64,000 nt of DNA from Diabrotica undecimpunctata (taxonomy: Eukaryota > Arthropoda > Insecta > Coleoptera > Chrysomelidae), in assembly GCF_040954645.1 (NCBI RefSeq), contig NC_092803.1, forward strand, positions 79,398,263-79,462,262, in the 5' to 3' direction. The position numbers and the translations under genes were made by a program. The notes under the pieces are model-generated. The model made no database searches. It was given only the letters and a program-made list of their open reading frames with translations, and had not been told where the DNA came from. Shown here in pieces: positions 12,298 through 23,740 of the stretch (positions are counted from its first letter, which is position 1; each line of letters opens with the position of its first letter).

Positions 12298-12687
12298 CCC
12301 TTCAGATAAAATGAAATTTAGAATAGTCTCTTCCTTAGGGTTAATGTTTATGTTGCTACATATGGTATAGTGTGCGTTGGTATCACGTCTTATAATGAGC
12401 TGTAATTATTTATCTAGACAATATACAACTATATCGTTTATAATGATTGATAGACCAAGAGCCTAGTCACCTGAAAAATAGGCTGAATATACCACCAGTT
12501 TCTTCTTTCCTATTTTCGTGGTTATAGTTAGAATACCTTGTTTGGTTTATAGCACGAGTTTATTAAGAGTAGCAAGTTAAAGATAGTCCACCTCTCGCAG
12601 AGTTCCGCTTACATCACTCTAGTGTCTACAGCTTTAACTACGGTGTCTCACGACTTGGTTTGGGAAGTCGAATATTTTTATTGAAAA

Positions 12688-12858
12688 TAAGCCACAATTA
12701 AAGCTAAATAATGCTGTTTCTGACATTTCAATTTTCACTTCGAAAATCGTTTTCAAAACACAAAATAACAATAATGTTTTGTGTTTTGAGAACGATTTCC
12801 GAAGTTGAAATTTAAACGTCAAAAATAAAATTATTTTAAACGCAAGTTGTGGCTTTTT
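12688..12858. repeat. ~170-bp imperfect palindrome
   Basis: The left arm (from AATAAGCCACAATT) and the right arm (ending AAGTTGTGGCTTTT) are inverted copies centred near 12771. The inner part is almost perfect: ATCGTTTTCAAAACACAAAA against its complement, with a loop of about 7 bases. It has the form of a small foldback MITE. Confidence 0.75.
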
Positions 12859-12996
12859 GCAAATAAAAATAGTATTTATTTAACTTTATTTAATTTTAAT
12901 TGATGCTGTTCTGAAGCTTTTTTCTTGTGGCATCTTAAAGTAATTACTATTTTAATGGAAAAAATCACAATTAAAGATTAAAGTAAGTTTAGCGAA

Positions 12997-13044
12997 GTTT
13001 CAATTTCCACTTTGGAAAACGATTTCCGAAGTGGAAATTGAAAC
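12997..13044. repeat. 48-bp palindrome related to the preceding one
   Basis: GTTTCAATTTCCACTT (12997-13012) pairs exactly with AAGTGGAAATTGAAAC (13029-13044). The 16-base interior is itself partly self-complementary (GGAAA..TTTCC). It shares the core AACGATTTCCGAAGT with the 12.7-kb palindrome, so both derive from one repeat family. Confidence 0.75.
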
Positions 13045-13367
13045 GTTTAACTTCTGTGACTTCAGGACTGATAAATTTAATCGTTAAGAATTTATTTTAC
13101 TAAAGGCTTCTTCGGTGGCAGTTAATAATACATTGTAAAAGTCTCGAATTTGACTATAAAGATTATTATTTGATTGTAAAATTTGATATATATTTATGGG
13201 ATTGAAAGACAAACATTTGATATAAATAATCTTTTACTAGGTTACATTAATTTACTAGCCTGATTTTTTTGATGGTTTACAGGTATTATTCCTTTTAATT
13301 TGTACAAAATTGTTAACTAAAGAAGAAAATCATCAACTTAGAATAAATGTTCTTCCAACTTTGTATT

Positions 13368-13520
13368 TTACAGCGCAGGAAATACTGTTGCTTGTGATTT
13401 GGATTGAAATTTAGGTAAATTTTGATTTGTGACAGTTGCAAAAGATTGTTTCATATGTGGATTTGGCAAATGCTGTTCCAGTTCTTGTTCAAGGGCCCCA
13501 AGAGGCGGAAAATTATCCAT
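13368..13520 (-). CDS. Hypothetical 50-residue ORF, possibly the start of a retroelement gag
   Basis: A short uninterrupted frame from ATG at 13520 to a stop at 13368. It begins MDNFPPLGALEQELEQHLPN and contains SFATVTNQNLP. The composition (Pro, Gln, Ser and Thr, with FPPL near the start) recalls the beginnings of some non-LTR ORF1/gag proteins, but I recognise no domain and the frame does not continue past the stop. It may be chance. Confidence 0.25.
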   Translation of the reverse strand: MDNFPPLGALEQELEQHLPNPHMKQSFATVTNQNLPKFQSKSQATVFPAL

Positions 13521-14030
13521 TTTTAATTAATATCATCAATAAATTTTAAAAACTTAGTCCGGTCCTATCCCTTTGATACTCGAACTGATAAAATGTAGCA
13601 GTAAAAAGTTGTTGATTTATAATCAAAAATTGATTCTTGTTCACGTGGATTTAACTTAAATGTTGATTATTTGAATTAAATTAATGTTTGTATTTACAGA
13701 TTTTATACTTGCGGTGAGAAAAAGCACTTAGATTCACTTTATTGTGAATTAGTAAAACTGTAATATAGTGAGTAAGTAAAACTGTAATTATTTTGTTTTG
13801 TATTTTGTTTTGTGTGGAGCTTGTTTTAAAACCTACAACTCGGTTATTACTACAATGTAAAGGCCTTTATTTAATTTACTATATTTTGAGTTCTTTGTAT
13901 CTTTTTCTTTTTAAATTTCAATAGAAATTATCTTTTTATGAGTGGAAAAGGTATATAGCGTCAATGTTACTGCATTTTTTAACTGTAGTGGCGGAAATTT
14001 CTAGGAACAGTAAAGCCTCACCAAACAAAG

Positions 14031-16095
14031 CAGTGGTGTTGCAAAAAATACTTATGATTTAAATCAAATTGGTCAAGATAGGTACACACAATTTATTAAA
14101 CAATGATACTAGATTATATTTTTGGCAATATTCTACTACATATTAATACATAGTATTTCAATATATTACATACATATATTGTCTGTATGTGAAACCATAG
14201 ATACGTATTACAGATTACAGTATTAATAAATATTAATTATAAAGATTAGAAAGTTACATAGAAGATTATACGAAATGATTGTAATAAAGTAAAAAAATAA
14301 TACATACATACAGGTCAGGTTGAAAAACTTATATTCACATAGGTTGCATAGGTACATTGTAATGTTAAATTATATTATTCACTTTCGTAATCAGATGCAC
14401 TATCGTGGCCACTAGAATTATTTAAATCAATTTTTAATTCTTCAGTAATTACATCTATGCGACGGTTACTTTCCAAACATTTCTCTTCAACCTTGACAAC
14501 ATGTTCACACACTTTCCTTCAGTTATCTACAGTTACTCTAGCAAATTCCTGTTCCACCAACACTTTTATATCTTCTAACTTAAATTAAACGTTTTGTTTT
14601 GCAACTTCGTTTTTTATTTACGCCCAAACCATTTCTATAGGGTTCAAGTCTGGATGATATGGCGGAAGTTTTAAAGAAATATGTCCACATTATTGCAGCA
14701 CTTTGTCAAATTTTTATTGAATATGATCTTGTTTGTCTCGTTTTATGATTTCATACAATTGCGGTTTTAACATTGACGTTACAAATGGTAATTTTTTTTT
14801 CTGTCAACCAAGATATCATATCCATTTTTTTAGAATTAGTGGTGGATGCTTTATTAATTTGTACATTATGATATGACGCATTATCAGTAACAACAATAGA
14901 TTCCAACAGGAAAATTGTGTATTAACTGTTTTTTCAGCCATTTTTAATAATTTTCTGAATTCATATCGTCATGATAATCTCCTGTCATAGCTCCTGACTC
15001 AAAAACCAAAAGGGCATTCTGTATGAAACCTATCTCCCCACCACCGTACGATAATCAACCTACTTCCTATTGAAATGTTTTTGAACAATCAATCCTTTGC
15101 AACTGTCATCTGTCCAGCTATTTGGCGTAGTGTGCTGTATGTACATAGGTTTCATCAGCATATACAATTGGCTTGCCTTCGCTTCTGTAATATTTAATTT
15201 TGTCCAAATGTTTAATGCACAGAGCACGAATCTCATTACGTTCAATTAATAAACGTCGATTATCTATCGTTTTCTTCCATTTAAATCCCAAATCTTTCAC
15301 AATTCTGTAAAAATAACTGACACTTATATATACTTTCACTCGCATATTCTGCAAAAGCTTCAACGGTACACGACAACGTGCAATCTCATGAAAACGATTA
15401 ATGTTATTTCTAATGAACTGTTTGTCATACTCCCTTAAGTCTGTCACGGGTGTTTTTCTTTTAGCAAGTATTGTAGCTGGAAATTTTAGTGTATTATTTG
15501 TCTCTGCGTTTGTTAACATACTCGCTTGTTGAATGATTCTTTCTACTGTACGTAAAGATAGGTACTCCAATAGCTTCCCTCACACGTTGTTTAATACTGG
15601 TTCGATTATCTTCAGGAAATAGTACTTGCATATATTTAAATACATTGTAAACTATTCCTTTGGATTCTGGTGTCAATCTGATCTATTTACTCGTACTACA
15701 CTTAACCATCTCCATTCTACAAAATAGTTCTAATACGCGTGGTAGCACCTTTCTTGTTAAGACTCGACAACATAATGAGACTAAATTACGAACTCGTTTG
15801 AAATCCAGTGACTAGAAATTCTCGGAAATAATTCTTATCAGTTCTTTGTATGTCCTCAACGAGTCGTTAATAATGACTTACGATTTTAAAGTTAGTGATA
15901 CTACATTAGAGATTAACTTTTACCAAACTTTATAGAGTATCAATTATTAAAGATGGTATTATAACAAACAAAAAGTTTGATATCTATAAAACAATCTATG
16001 TACAATTAAACTCCATTTATTATTTAAGTAAGTAATAATTTTGTAATTAGTGTGATTTTAAATAATTTAATTTGTTTATTATTGCAACGCCACTG
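14031..16095 (-). mobile_element. IS630/Tc1-mariner-type element, copy 3 (candidate ends)
   Basis: The candidate ends CAGTGGTGTTGCAAAAA (14031-14047) and the reverse complement of about 16079-16095 (CAGTGGCGTTGCAATAA) match at 15 of 17 bases and enclose the minus-strand transposase relic. The flanks are not TA, so the true edges may differ. A second, weaker inverted pair (GCCTCACC near 14014, GGTGAGGC near 16221) lies just outside. Confidence 0.55.
14375..15709 (-). pseudogene. DDE_3-type transposase (long D-E spacing), copy 3
   Basis: Reading on the minus strand from a likely ATG at 15709 (MVKCSTSK, then a stop), the N-terminal part continues as ESKGIVYNVFKYMQ and, after a frameshift near 15560, LRTVERIIQQASML. 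YFYRIVKDLGFKWKK and IVYADETYVHTAHYAK (first D) come at about 15310-15120. Near 14880 TDNASYHNVQ holds the second D, near 14800 SWLTEKK, and near 14650 KLPPYHPDLNPIEMVWA the E. The C-terminus is acidic (SGHDSASDYESE, stop at 14375). Frameshifts and in-frame stops break it. The N-terminal halves of copies 1-3 differ widely, while the catalytic motifs and tail type agree, so they are old relatives rather than recent duplicates. Confidence 0.78.
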
Positions 16096-17182
16096 CATGG
16101 GTCTGATCATAGATATTCTATTGTCTGCGTGATTGATTATTTCGTGGAAGGGCTTGGCACTTAATTTGAAATAAGCTGTATTAGTAATAAAGTACGAAGT
16201 TTTTGTTGCACTTTTATATGGGTGAGGCCTGACATGATTGGATGAAAAATCAATTTGTCTTCAGATCTACAGAATTAAAAATTGTTAAAAAAAATAATAA
16301 TTATTCATACAAACACTTCAGAATTTTCGCTAAAGTAAAAGCGTCAGAGACTTAAAAGAGATTAAAATATGAATAGGCTATTGTTAGTAAGGGTCAGCTA
16401 TTGTTGTTAATATAGGTGGGCACAGGTAAACGTTTTAAATTCACAACATTGTTCGCGGAAGAATCTTTTCTTCAAATTTTGATTTATTATTCCGTCTTGA
16501 TTCCGAAACGACTTAAACTGTCGCAACTTTCTAACTTTTTCAAACTTATTGTATGACGTATTCTTTAATTTCTTTAGCTATATATTGAGGGAAGTACCTG
16601 GCCTAGAACAAAAACAAAATTGAAATTTAAAAGGTTTTTATCATTTATGTTATAAATTAAATTATATTCAAAAATTCACGAATCTACTATAGCAGTTATA
16701 TTATTAAATAATAAGTATTATTATTGCTGTACATTTTAACCAACATATTATAACAGAGTCTTTGATGTTAACTACAATAGAATTATACTGCTTTATTTAA
16801 CAAGCGATGACACCGTGGAACATTAAATAAACCGTAAATTAACTAAATTACATGGTCAAAATCAGCCGTTGTTTAATGCGTCTACTACATAAAATATTAA
16901 ATTTAATAATAAACTCGGTCATTAAATAATGTAGAGACATTACGTTGGGATTATTTTCTAATGGGTAAACAAACGAAAATAAACTAAATTGGTTAGAGAT
17001 GGATGTATATAGGTATTAGTGATGAGCATAAGCTGTTCCGAATCGTTGGAATTACTTGGGAGGCATTGAATTGCATAAGATTAAGTTTGCTTACTATACT
17101 TTCGTAAGGACGTTTTTAGTTTAGGACTAGATATTTTACTAGACTTTGTAGCACAACAATATGGGCTCAAAACAAAAAGATA
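16096..17182. other. AT-rich stretch with nothing recognisable
   Basis: About 1.1 kb with no open frame of note, array or clear inverted repeat. Confidence 0.5.
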
Positions 17183-17186
17183 TTAA

Positions 17187-18170
17187 CCTTCATCTTCTCG
17201 GGTGGGGTACAGCTGTACCCCAGATACACATTTTTTGTAATATTTTTGAAATTAGCGCCTGTTTCGTTTGGATAATTTTATTTTGTGTCCATTAGGGTAT
17301 TGCAAATAATAACCTATTCATAAAATCAGTAACGATTTTTCAAATTAAAAACATATAAATTATGCTCGGCTTAGGGTACATTCGTACCCCGCGTGGGAAT
17401 CTGTGTCATCTGTATTATCGGCGGCTTTGCAAATTACTACGTATATGTCGCAACTCTAAGAACAGAACATCGAACTAAATAGATACCACAAATAAGGTAG
17501 TAAAGCAATACTCTACTCGTAGGATATACAACCGATGGCCAATGGCAGTGTTTGGCCAAATATTGGATATTTCTGGCCTGAACGCTTACATGTTATGGTG
17601 TATCAAGTAACCGGATTCATCTAGAGAAAAAGATGATAGACGTAATTTTTTACTAAATCTAGCAGAAGCTTTAGTAAAAGAAAATATTACCAGGCGATAT
17701 AATGAGGAAGTACGATTGAGTAAGACGTTGAAGCAGTACATGCAAGATGTCCTTCCAGAGTTGTCGCTGGTGAAGATGTAAATGGAAGTAGCCTGTGAAC
17801 GATCTTCAAGTGGACGTTGCTACTTATGTAGTCGAAATAAAGATCGTAAATCAAGGCAATTTTGTAAGCCGGGTTAAAAATTTGTATGTGCAGAACACCA
17901 TATCAAGGAAGTAATTTGCATCCGATGCCAAGAAACTTCAGACTAGTTTTCGGTCCTAAGATTTATCTTTTATTCCTACAGTTAATTTAAGGAAATGATG
18001 AAAATTATTTTTTTGTTCGATATACCCTTTGATGTAATAAAAATGTGTTCATTTAAGATTTTATTTCATTTTCTTATAATAAAAATTAAATACACGCATA
18101 TTTTTCTTTGGGGTACAAATGGAACCCACATGGGACTCCACGTAATTTTACCGACGTGGGAAGACGAAGG
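17187..18170 (+). mobile_element. 984-bp piggyBac-type deletion derivative
   Basis: The ends are inverted repeats that begin CCTTCATCTTC (17187) and, reverse-complemented, CCTTCGTCTTC (18170). Both are flanked by TTAA (17183-17186 and 18171-18174), the piggyBac target. Just inside the left end is the 18-base palindrome GGGGTACAGCTGTACCCC (17204-17221). Relatives of it occur at about 17374-17390 and 18110-18127, likely subterminal binding repeats. Only the transposase C-terminus is left, so the element could move only with help. Confidence 0.88.
17520..17945 (+). pseudogene. piggyBac transposase C-terminal remnant
   Basis: RWPMAVFGQILDISGLNAYMLW (17533 on) matches the end of the DDE_Tnp_1_7 domain. 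NLAEALVKENITRR and the Cys-rich finger RCYLCSRNKDRKSRQFC...FVCAEHH...CIRC follow. The finger is the usual C-terminal targeting and binding module of piggyBac transposases. Stops fall in the linker and in the finger; the three catalytic aspartates upstream are deleted. Confidence 0.78.
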
Positions 18171-18174
18171 TTAA

Positions 18175-18640
18175 AAACAAAAGAAAACATAATATACATA
18201 TTATTTATTAAAGAATCTAACGAAATAAATAATAAAGCAATAAATAATTCCTTTAATGTTAAAGGTATTTCTTAAGATTTAAAGTACAATAATAGATAAA
18301 AATCTCACAGGGTAGTATTTTAAATACAATTCTCTTTTCATTGTAAAATGTAAATCTAGATATCTAGTACCTCCACCCTCTATATATTGTAATTTGCAGA
18401 TGATGTGTAGTACACCTTCAATTATAGTCGTCAACTCAAATTTTGAAAAATTATTGACAGTCTCTATTCTTGTCCATATTATTTGCAAAGACTGAAATTA
18501 GCTATTTTTTCAAGAAAGAGCCAAAGTTCTTAAGGCAACTTCAAATTAGATAAAATCGAATTTCCGATCAAAAATTGTGTCAACTATATTGGCACACATT
18601 TGGTTCGTAAACTGTTATAAAAGTATCAAATTTATTTTAT
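18175..18640. other. AT-rich stretch with nothing recognisable
   Basis: About 465 bases. The minus-strand frame at 18279-18488 has no recognisable motif. Confidence 0.4.
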
Positions 18641-19045
18641 TATAAAAATAATTCCTTAAATATGGTAAGAGAATTTTGTAGGAGAACTTGGAGAGCTGGT
18701 CCGAATATCGCATTGCTATTTTATCGCTTAATGATTCGACTAATTTTTTATTAAAGCTGTCATGTTTGTCCGCATCAACAGAATATCTTAATAAAATTGA
18801 AACTAAAAAAATATCATTTCAAAGGAATATATTTTTGAGACTGTGTCTTGGTTACTTAAACCTACTGCTATTACTAATATGGAAATTGAAGCTAAGAAAT
18901 TACCACTTACAATACGCAGACAGTATTTACAGATAAGTTTGTATTTCAGCTACTTAGAAAATTTCTGTAACTTAAATATATTAGGTTTAAGCCATAAATT
19001 TTTATATAAAACAAAAATAGTAAGGTTTTGCAATATATCACTGGA
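18640..19045 (+). pseudogene. C-terminal fragment of a Jockey/R1-type reverse transcriptase
   Basis: In two overlapping frames, FLRLCLG is followed by LKPTAITNMEIEAKKLPLTIRRQYL. This is the usual tail of these proteins (LRLCLGA..S.P...L..E....PL..RR..L). A frameshift lies near 18850. Neither the palm domain nor an endonuclease is present. Confidence 0.6.
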
Positions 19046-19079
19046 ATTTTGATAACAAGACTGCCCTTTATCTATCTTT

Positions 19080-19480
19080 ACAAGACTTGTACCACGCAAA
19101 ATATTTGAAGCGATTTATGGAGACAAAATGTGGAGGTAAAGATACAACTTTGACAATAAAACTTAGACAAGCACAAGTTTGAAGAAAAAGACATAATACA
19201 TTAACACATCTGCCTTAAATAGTCAGGATATGTAGTCCGGGCACTAGAATCAAATAGGTATAATAAAACTAATTACAAATACGAATGTTTAACCAGTGGG
19301 TACTAGAAAATGCGGTAGAAAAAACTTAACTGAATAGTAGACGGAATAACGTAATCACTGAGAAGATCGATGCCTTAAATTAAAAAATCTAAACACCAAA
19401 TGGAACATATTTGAGCAGAAAACTGGTTAAAGTCGATACTCTCTAAGGGCTATGGTACGAATTATGATAATGTTTTGCAG
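19080..19480 (+). pseudogene. RTE-like C-terminal tail fragment
   Basis: RKIFEAIYGDKMWR, a frame-broken RYNF, then GYVVRALESNRYNKT near 19210-19260. These line up with KIFGAVCENGVWRRRYNF and WAGHVARAPESNMIKK of the fragment at 27.57-27.95 kb, so the two are one family. It is heavily mutated and has no visible 3' tail. Confidence 0.6.
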
Positions 19481-20790
19481 TAATTTTTTACTCTTAAGAT
19501 TATAGTTGATAAAAACTTAGGGAAAATCTAATAAACTAACTACAAAAATTATGTTTATTAATATCATGTTTCCTACCTAATACTGTTTGCTTGAGTTACC
19601 ACCACCATTTTTCTGTACTGTCACAGATAATCTTAACACAGATAATGTGGTGACGATTTGTAGCAATTACGGATATATTGTTTATGCTATTAATACATCA
19701 TTTCGAGTAGGTTCGCCGCATCTCTAATAATATTTTACTTTCTGATAGTTAAACAAATGAAAATAAACTCATTTTTATTCTTCTTAGGTCGGTAGCCTTG
19801 TCTGGTTTTACCGTTCTACAGCTAGTCTCATGGATCCGCTATTTTTATTGTATCAATGGTAAAATCATTAATATTTTAATGCAGAATTATTCTTTGTATT
19901 CCTAAATATTATTATTAAATAGTTTAGTAAGAAACAATAGAAGGATTATAATTTGCAATAATTGTCACTTTACTTGAATTAAACAATGGTTTAATAGAGA
20001 TAAATGGTGAGATCTTGCTAATTACTAGCAATTAATTACACGCCTTCCTACTCTTCGGTTTGTTAAATTATGTTACAATATGTTATGTTAACGTATATTA
20101 CTTAAGTTTTGAACAAAATTCTATCAATGTAAAAGAATACAATAGCTTATAAATTGATAAGAGTATTTATCACCTGATTATTTTGTATTTTTTGTAACTG
20201 ATAACATCACAAGCAAATATTTATTTTAATAATAACAGAATTTAATCATTTAGAATTAGATCAACATATTTGGTAGACCCGTCAGAAAACACTATAGACG
20301 AGGACGGATCTGTTTTTTTTTATAATTACAGAATTTAAGCAAAGATCTGCTTATTTTAGATCAGCATATTTCGTAGACATGTCAAAAAACACTATAGACT
20401 AGGGTCGATTTGTTTTGCGGTAGATGTGAGAGATGACAGCAATAAAACTGACTTATGCTCCCTCTCAAATAGAACAGGAGTATTATTAAAAAAATTGAAA
20501 TACTTTACTAATAACATCGCTTTTTTTTTTCTACTTTCCTTGATTAAAACTTTAAAACGATTCATTTCGAAGCAAAGTTGCAATAAAATAAAACAGCGAT
20601 AATTAAAGATAAGACTTGATTAATTATATTAACCTTGCTACAAAATTGCAATAAATAAAAAAAAAGAATGAAAAACAAGCCTTTTCTTATTTGATGTTTT
20701 TCAACTACTTAGATTGCATTTAGATCCGTCCTAACTAGCCTAAAAAATCTTAATAGATATTTTAACAGCCCACTAGATTTCATTAAAATC
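19481..20790. other. AT-rich stretch; one tandem duplication
   Basis: No coding sequence is recognised. About 20223-20300 and 20325-20412 are diverged direct copies, each containing GAATTTAA, GATCA-CATATTT, GTAGAC and AACACTATAGAC. The rest shows no structure that I can name. Confidence 0.5.
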
Positions 20791-21956
20791 GATCTATTAG
20801 ATTTCGCATAATAGTTTTGCAATTTAAATTTTTTTACAAAATTGAGATTTTTTAAAATCTTGTGCAACGAAAACTAGGCCATATATGGAAGTTTGCACTT
20901 TTTTACTTATAAAAAGCACTTTACCTATCTTTCGTACTTTATGGAATTAAAATCAGATTATTTGGCTCATACACAAATAGAATATCTCGGTGAGTGTTAT
21001 TTTAAATTAAATTCAGAAAACGGCGTTGGAAAAGGTTGAACAAGTCGCTTCTTAAAAAAAGCTGAATTACGAGCAGTGGTTCTTGAGATACAATTGGTCA
21101 TAGTTGACCGGCATGTGCGAAGTTATAAATAATAGAATGATAATATTTGAACTATTACCTTTTTTTGGAGCATTTTCTCGATAAGAAGTTTCATATAATA
21201 TTTTAGATATTCATAACGTATTATAATAATAAAAATGATCGGTAATGCGCTAAAAAAAGCAAAAGAATTAGGTTGAAGAAAATTAAATTTTCAAAGTTCC
21301 AAATCGGTATTAGTAAAAAAAAATTTCTCGGTTTACAATAGAGTAATTTTGTTTATACAATTCTTCTTTTTTTATTCCGATGTAACTTTAATATAGCTAC
21401 CTAAAAAACGCATTACTAAATTTTAAAGATGTTTTTGTTATGTTATAAATAAATTAATTTTTTTATACTCCAGTCGTTAGAGACGAATATGCTACTAAAC
21501 TTCTAAAAATATACGAACAAGCTGAATTTGACTGAAAATGTTAATTTAGGGGGCCTAAAAATATGCAAAATGTTTACTCCTCTATTTCCCTGCTTTCCAC
21601 TAAAACTACCCTCCTCGTGTAGGAGAAAAACGGAAAAAACCGATTTACCAAGAATCTGTATGTCATAAAAAAACATATTTAAAATTTAAAATGTAGGTGA
21701 GATAATTTTAAACCACAGCTTGTAATTCTTCTTTTAAAATAAAAATTTTCAAACGCCGTTTTCTGAATTTAATTTAATATTTACCGAGATATTGTATTTG
21801 TATTGTATTGAGGCCGGACACATAATTCAACTTTAATTGAAGAGCTTAATGTGAAACAATGACAAGCCACACATCATCATCATCATCATCTTGGTGCTAC
21901 AGCAGGACCCTTAAGCTAGCGGGGACACATGAGCGGAATCCAATTTAACCTACGTA

Positions 21957-23740
21957 ATATTTTTTCACCCATTTTTCACTAATTTATTACCACCCTAATA
22001 ATTTTTCACCACCAAACCAACCTTAAGGGGAGCGATTCTGCTGGCTTAAGATTCAAGCTAGCAGAATTCAAAAAAGAAACTTTTTGTTGATGGCATATTT
22101 TTTCACCCATTTTTCACTAATTTATTACCACCCTAATAATTTTTCACCACCAAACCACCCTTAATGGGAGCGATTCTGCTGGCTTAAGGTTCAAGCTAGC
22201 AGAATAATAAAATAAAAAATCTTTTTGTTAATGGCATATTTTTTCACCAATTTTTCACTAATTTATTACCACCCTAATAATTTTTCACCACCAAACCAAC
22301 CTTAAGGGGAGCGATTCTGCTGGCTTAAGGTTCAAGCTAGCAGAATTCAAAAAAAAAACTTTTTGTTGATGGCATATTTTTTCACCAATTTTTCACTAAT
22401 TTATTACCACCCTAATAATTTTTCACCACCAAACCCCCCTTAATGGGAGCGATTCTGCTGGCTTAAGGTTCAAGCTAGCAGAATTCAAAAAAAAAACTTT
22501 TTGTTGATGGCATATTTTTTCACCAATTTTTCACTAATTTATTACCACCCTAATAATTTTTCACCACCAAACCAACCTTAAGGGGAGCGATTCTGCTGGC
22601 TTAAGGGTGAAGCTAGCAGAATTCAAAAAAAAAAACTTTTTGTTGATGGCATATTTTTTCACCAATTTTTCACTAATTTATTACCACCCTAATAATTTTT
22701 CACCACCAAACCCCCCTTAATGGGAGCGATTCTGCTGGCTTAAGGTTCAAGCTAGCAGAATTCAAAAAAAAAACTTTTTGTTGATGACATATTTTTTCAC
22801 CCTTTTTTACTAATTTATTACCACCCTAATAATTTTTCACCACCAAACCCCCCTTAATGGGAGCGATTCTGCTGGCTTAAGGTTCAAGCTAGCAGAATTC
22901 AAAAAAGAAACTTTTTGTTGATGGCATATTTTTTCACCCATTTTTCACTAATTTATTACCACCCTAATAATTTTTCACCACCAAACCACCCTTAATGGGA
23001 GCGATTCTGCTGGCTTAAGGTTCAAGCTAGCAGAATAATAAAATAAAAAATCTTTTTGTTAATGGCATATTTTTTCACCAATTTTTCACTAATTTATTAC
23101 CACCCTAATAATTTTTCACCACCAAACCAACCTTAAGGGGAGCGATTCTGCTGGCTTAAGGGTGAAGCTAGCAGAATTCAAAAAAAAAACTTTTTGTTGA
23201 TGGCATATTTTTTCACCAATTTTTCACTAATTTATTACCACCCTAATAATTTTTCACCCCAAACCCCCCTTAATGGGAGCGATTCTGCTGGCTTAAGGTT
23301 CAAGCTAGCAGAATTCAAAAAAAAAAACTTTTTGTTGATGACATATTTTTTCACCCATTTTTCACTAATTTATTACCACCCTAATAATTTTTCACCACCA
23401 AACCCCCCTTAATGGGAGCGATTCTGCTGGCTTAAGGTTCAAGCTAGCAGAATTTAAAAAAAATGCTTCTTGTTGATGACATGTAGTTTCACTCATTTTT
23501 CACTAATTTATTACCACCCTAATAATTTTTCACCACCAAACCACCCTTAATGGGAGCGGTTCTTCTGGTTTAAGGTTCAAGATGGCAGAATTCAAAAAAA
23601 AATTTTTGTTGATGGCATATTTTTCACCCATTTTTCACTAATTTATTACCACCCTAATATTGTTTCACCATTAAACCACCCTTAAGGGGAGCCATTCTGC
23701 TGGCTTGCGGTTCAAGCCAGCAGAATTAAAAAACATATTT
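21957..23740. repeat. Left arm array: about 13 units of 138-141 bp
   Basis: Successive TGGCATAT or TGACATAT landmarks are 138-141 bp apart. Each unit holds TTTTTCACTAATTTATTACC, CACCACCAAACC, an A-run and an internal hairpin (CTGCTGGCTT ... AAGCTAGCAG). The hairpin half AAGCTAGC also occurs at the tip of the element, so the array may have grown from a duplicated terminus. Units vary mainly in AACC/CACC/CCCC and in the A-run length. Confidence 0.93.

Larger units (their letters stand above)
12298..13367. other. Non-coding stretch containing two palindromes
   Basis: No coding capacity is recognisable. The structured parts are the palindromes at 12688-12858 and 12997-13044, described separately. 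The rest is AT-rich. Confidence 0.5.

Noticed and set aside
14005..16230. Outer inverted pair GCCTCACC/GGTGAGGC as the ends of the third IS630-type element
   Set aside because: Only eight bases match cleanly and there is no TA flank; the inner 15-of-17 match is better supported.
23194..23412. 72-codon frame in the tandem array
   Set aside because: It reads across two 138-bp units and repeats its own sequence; no frame persists through the array.
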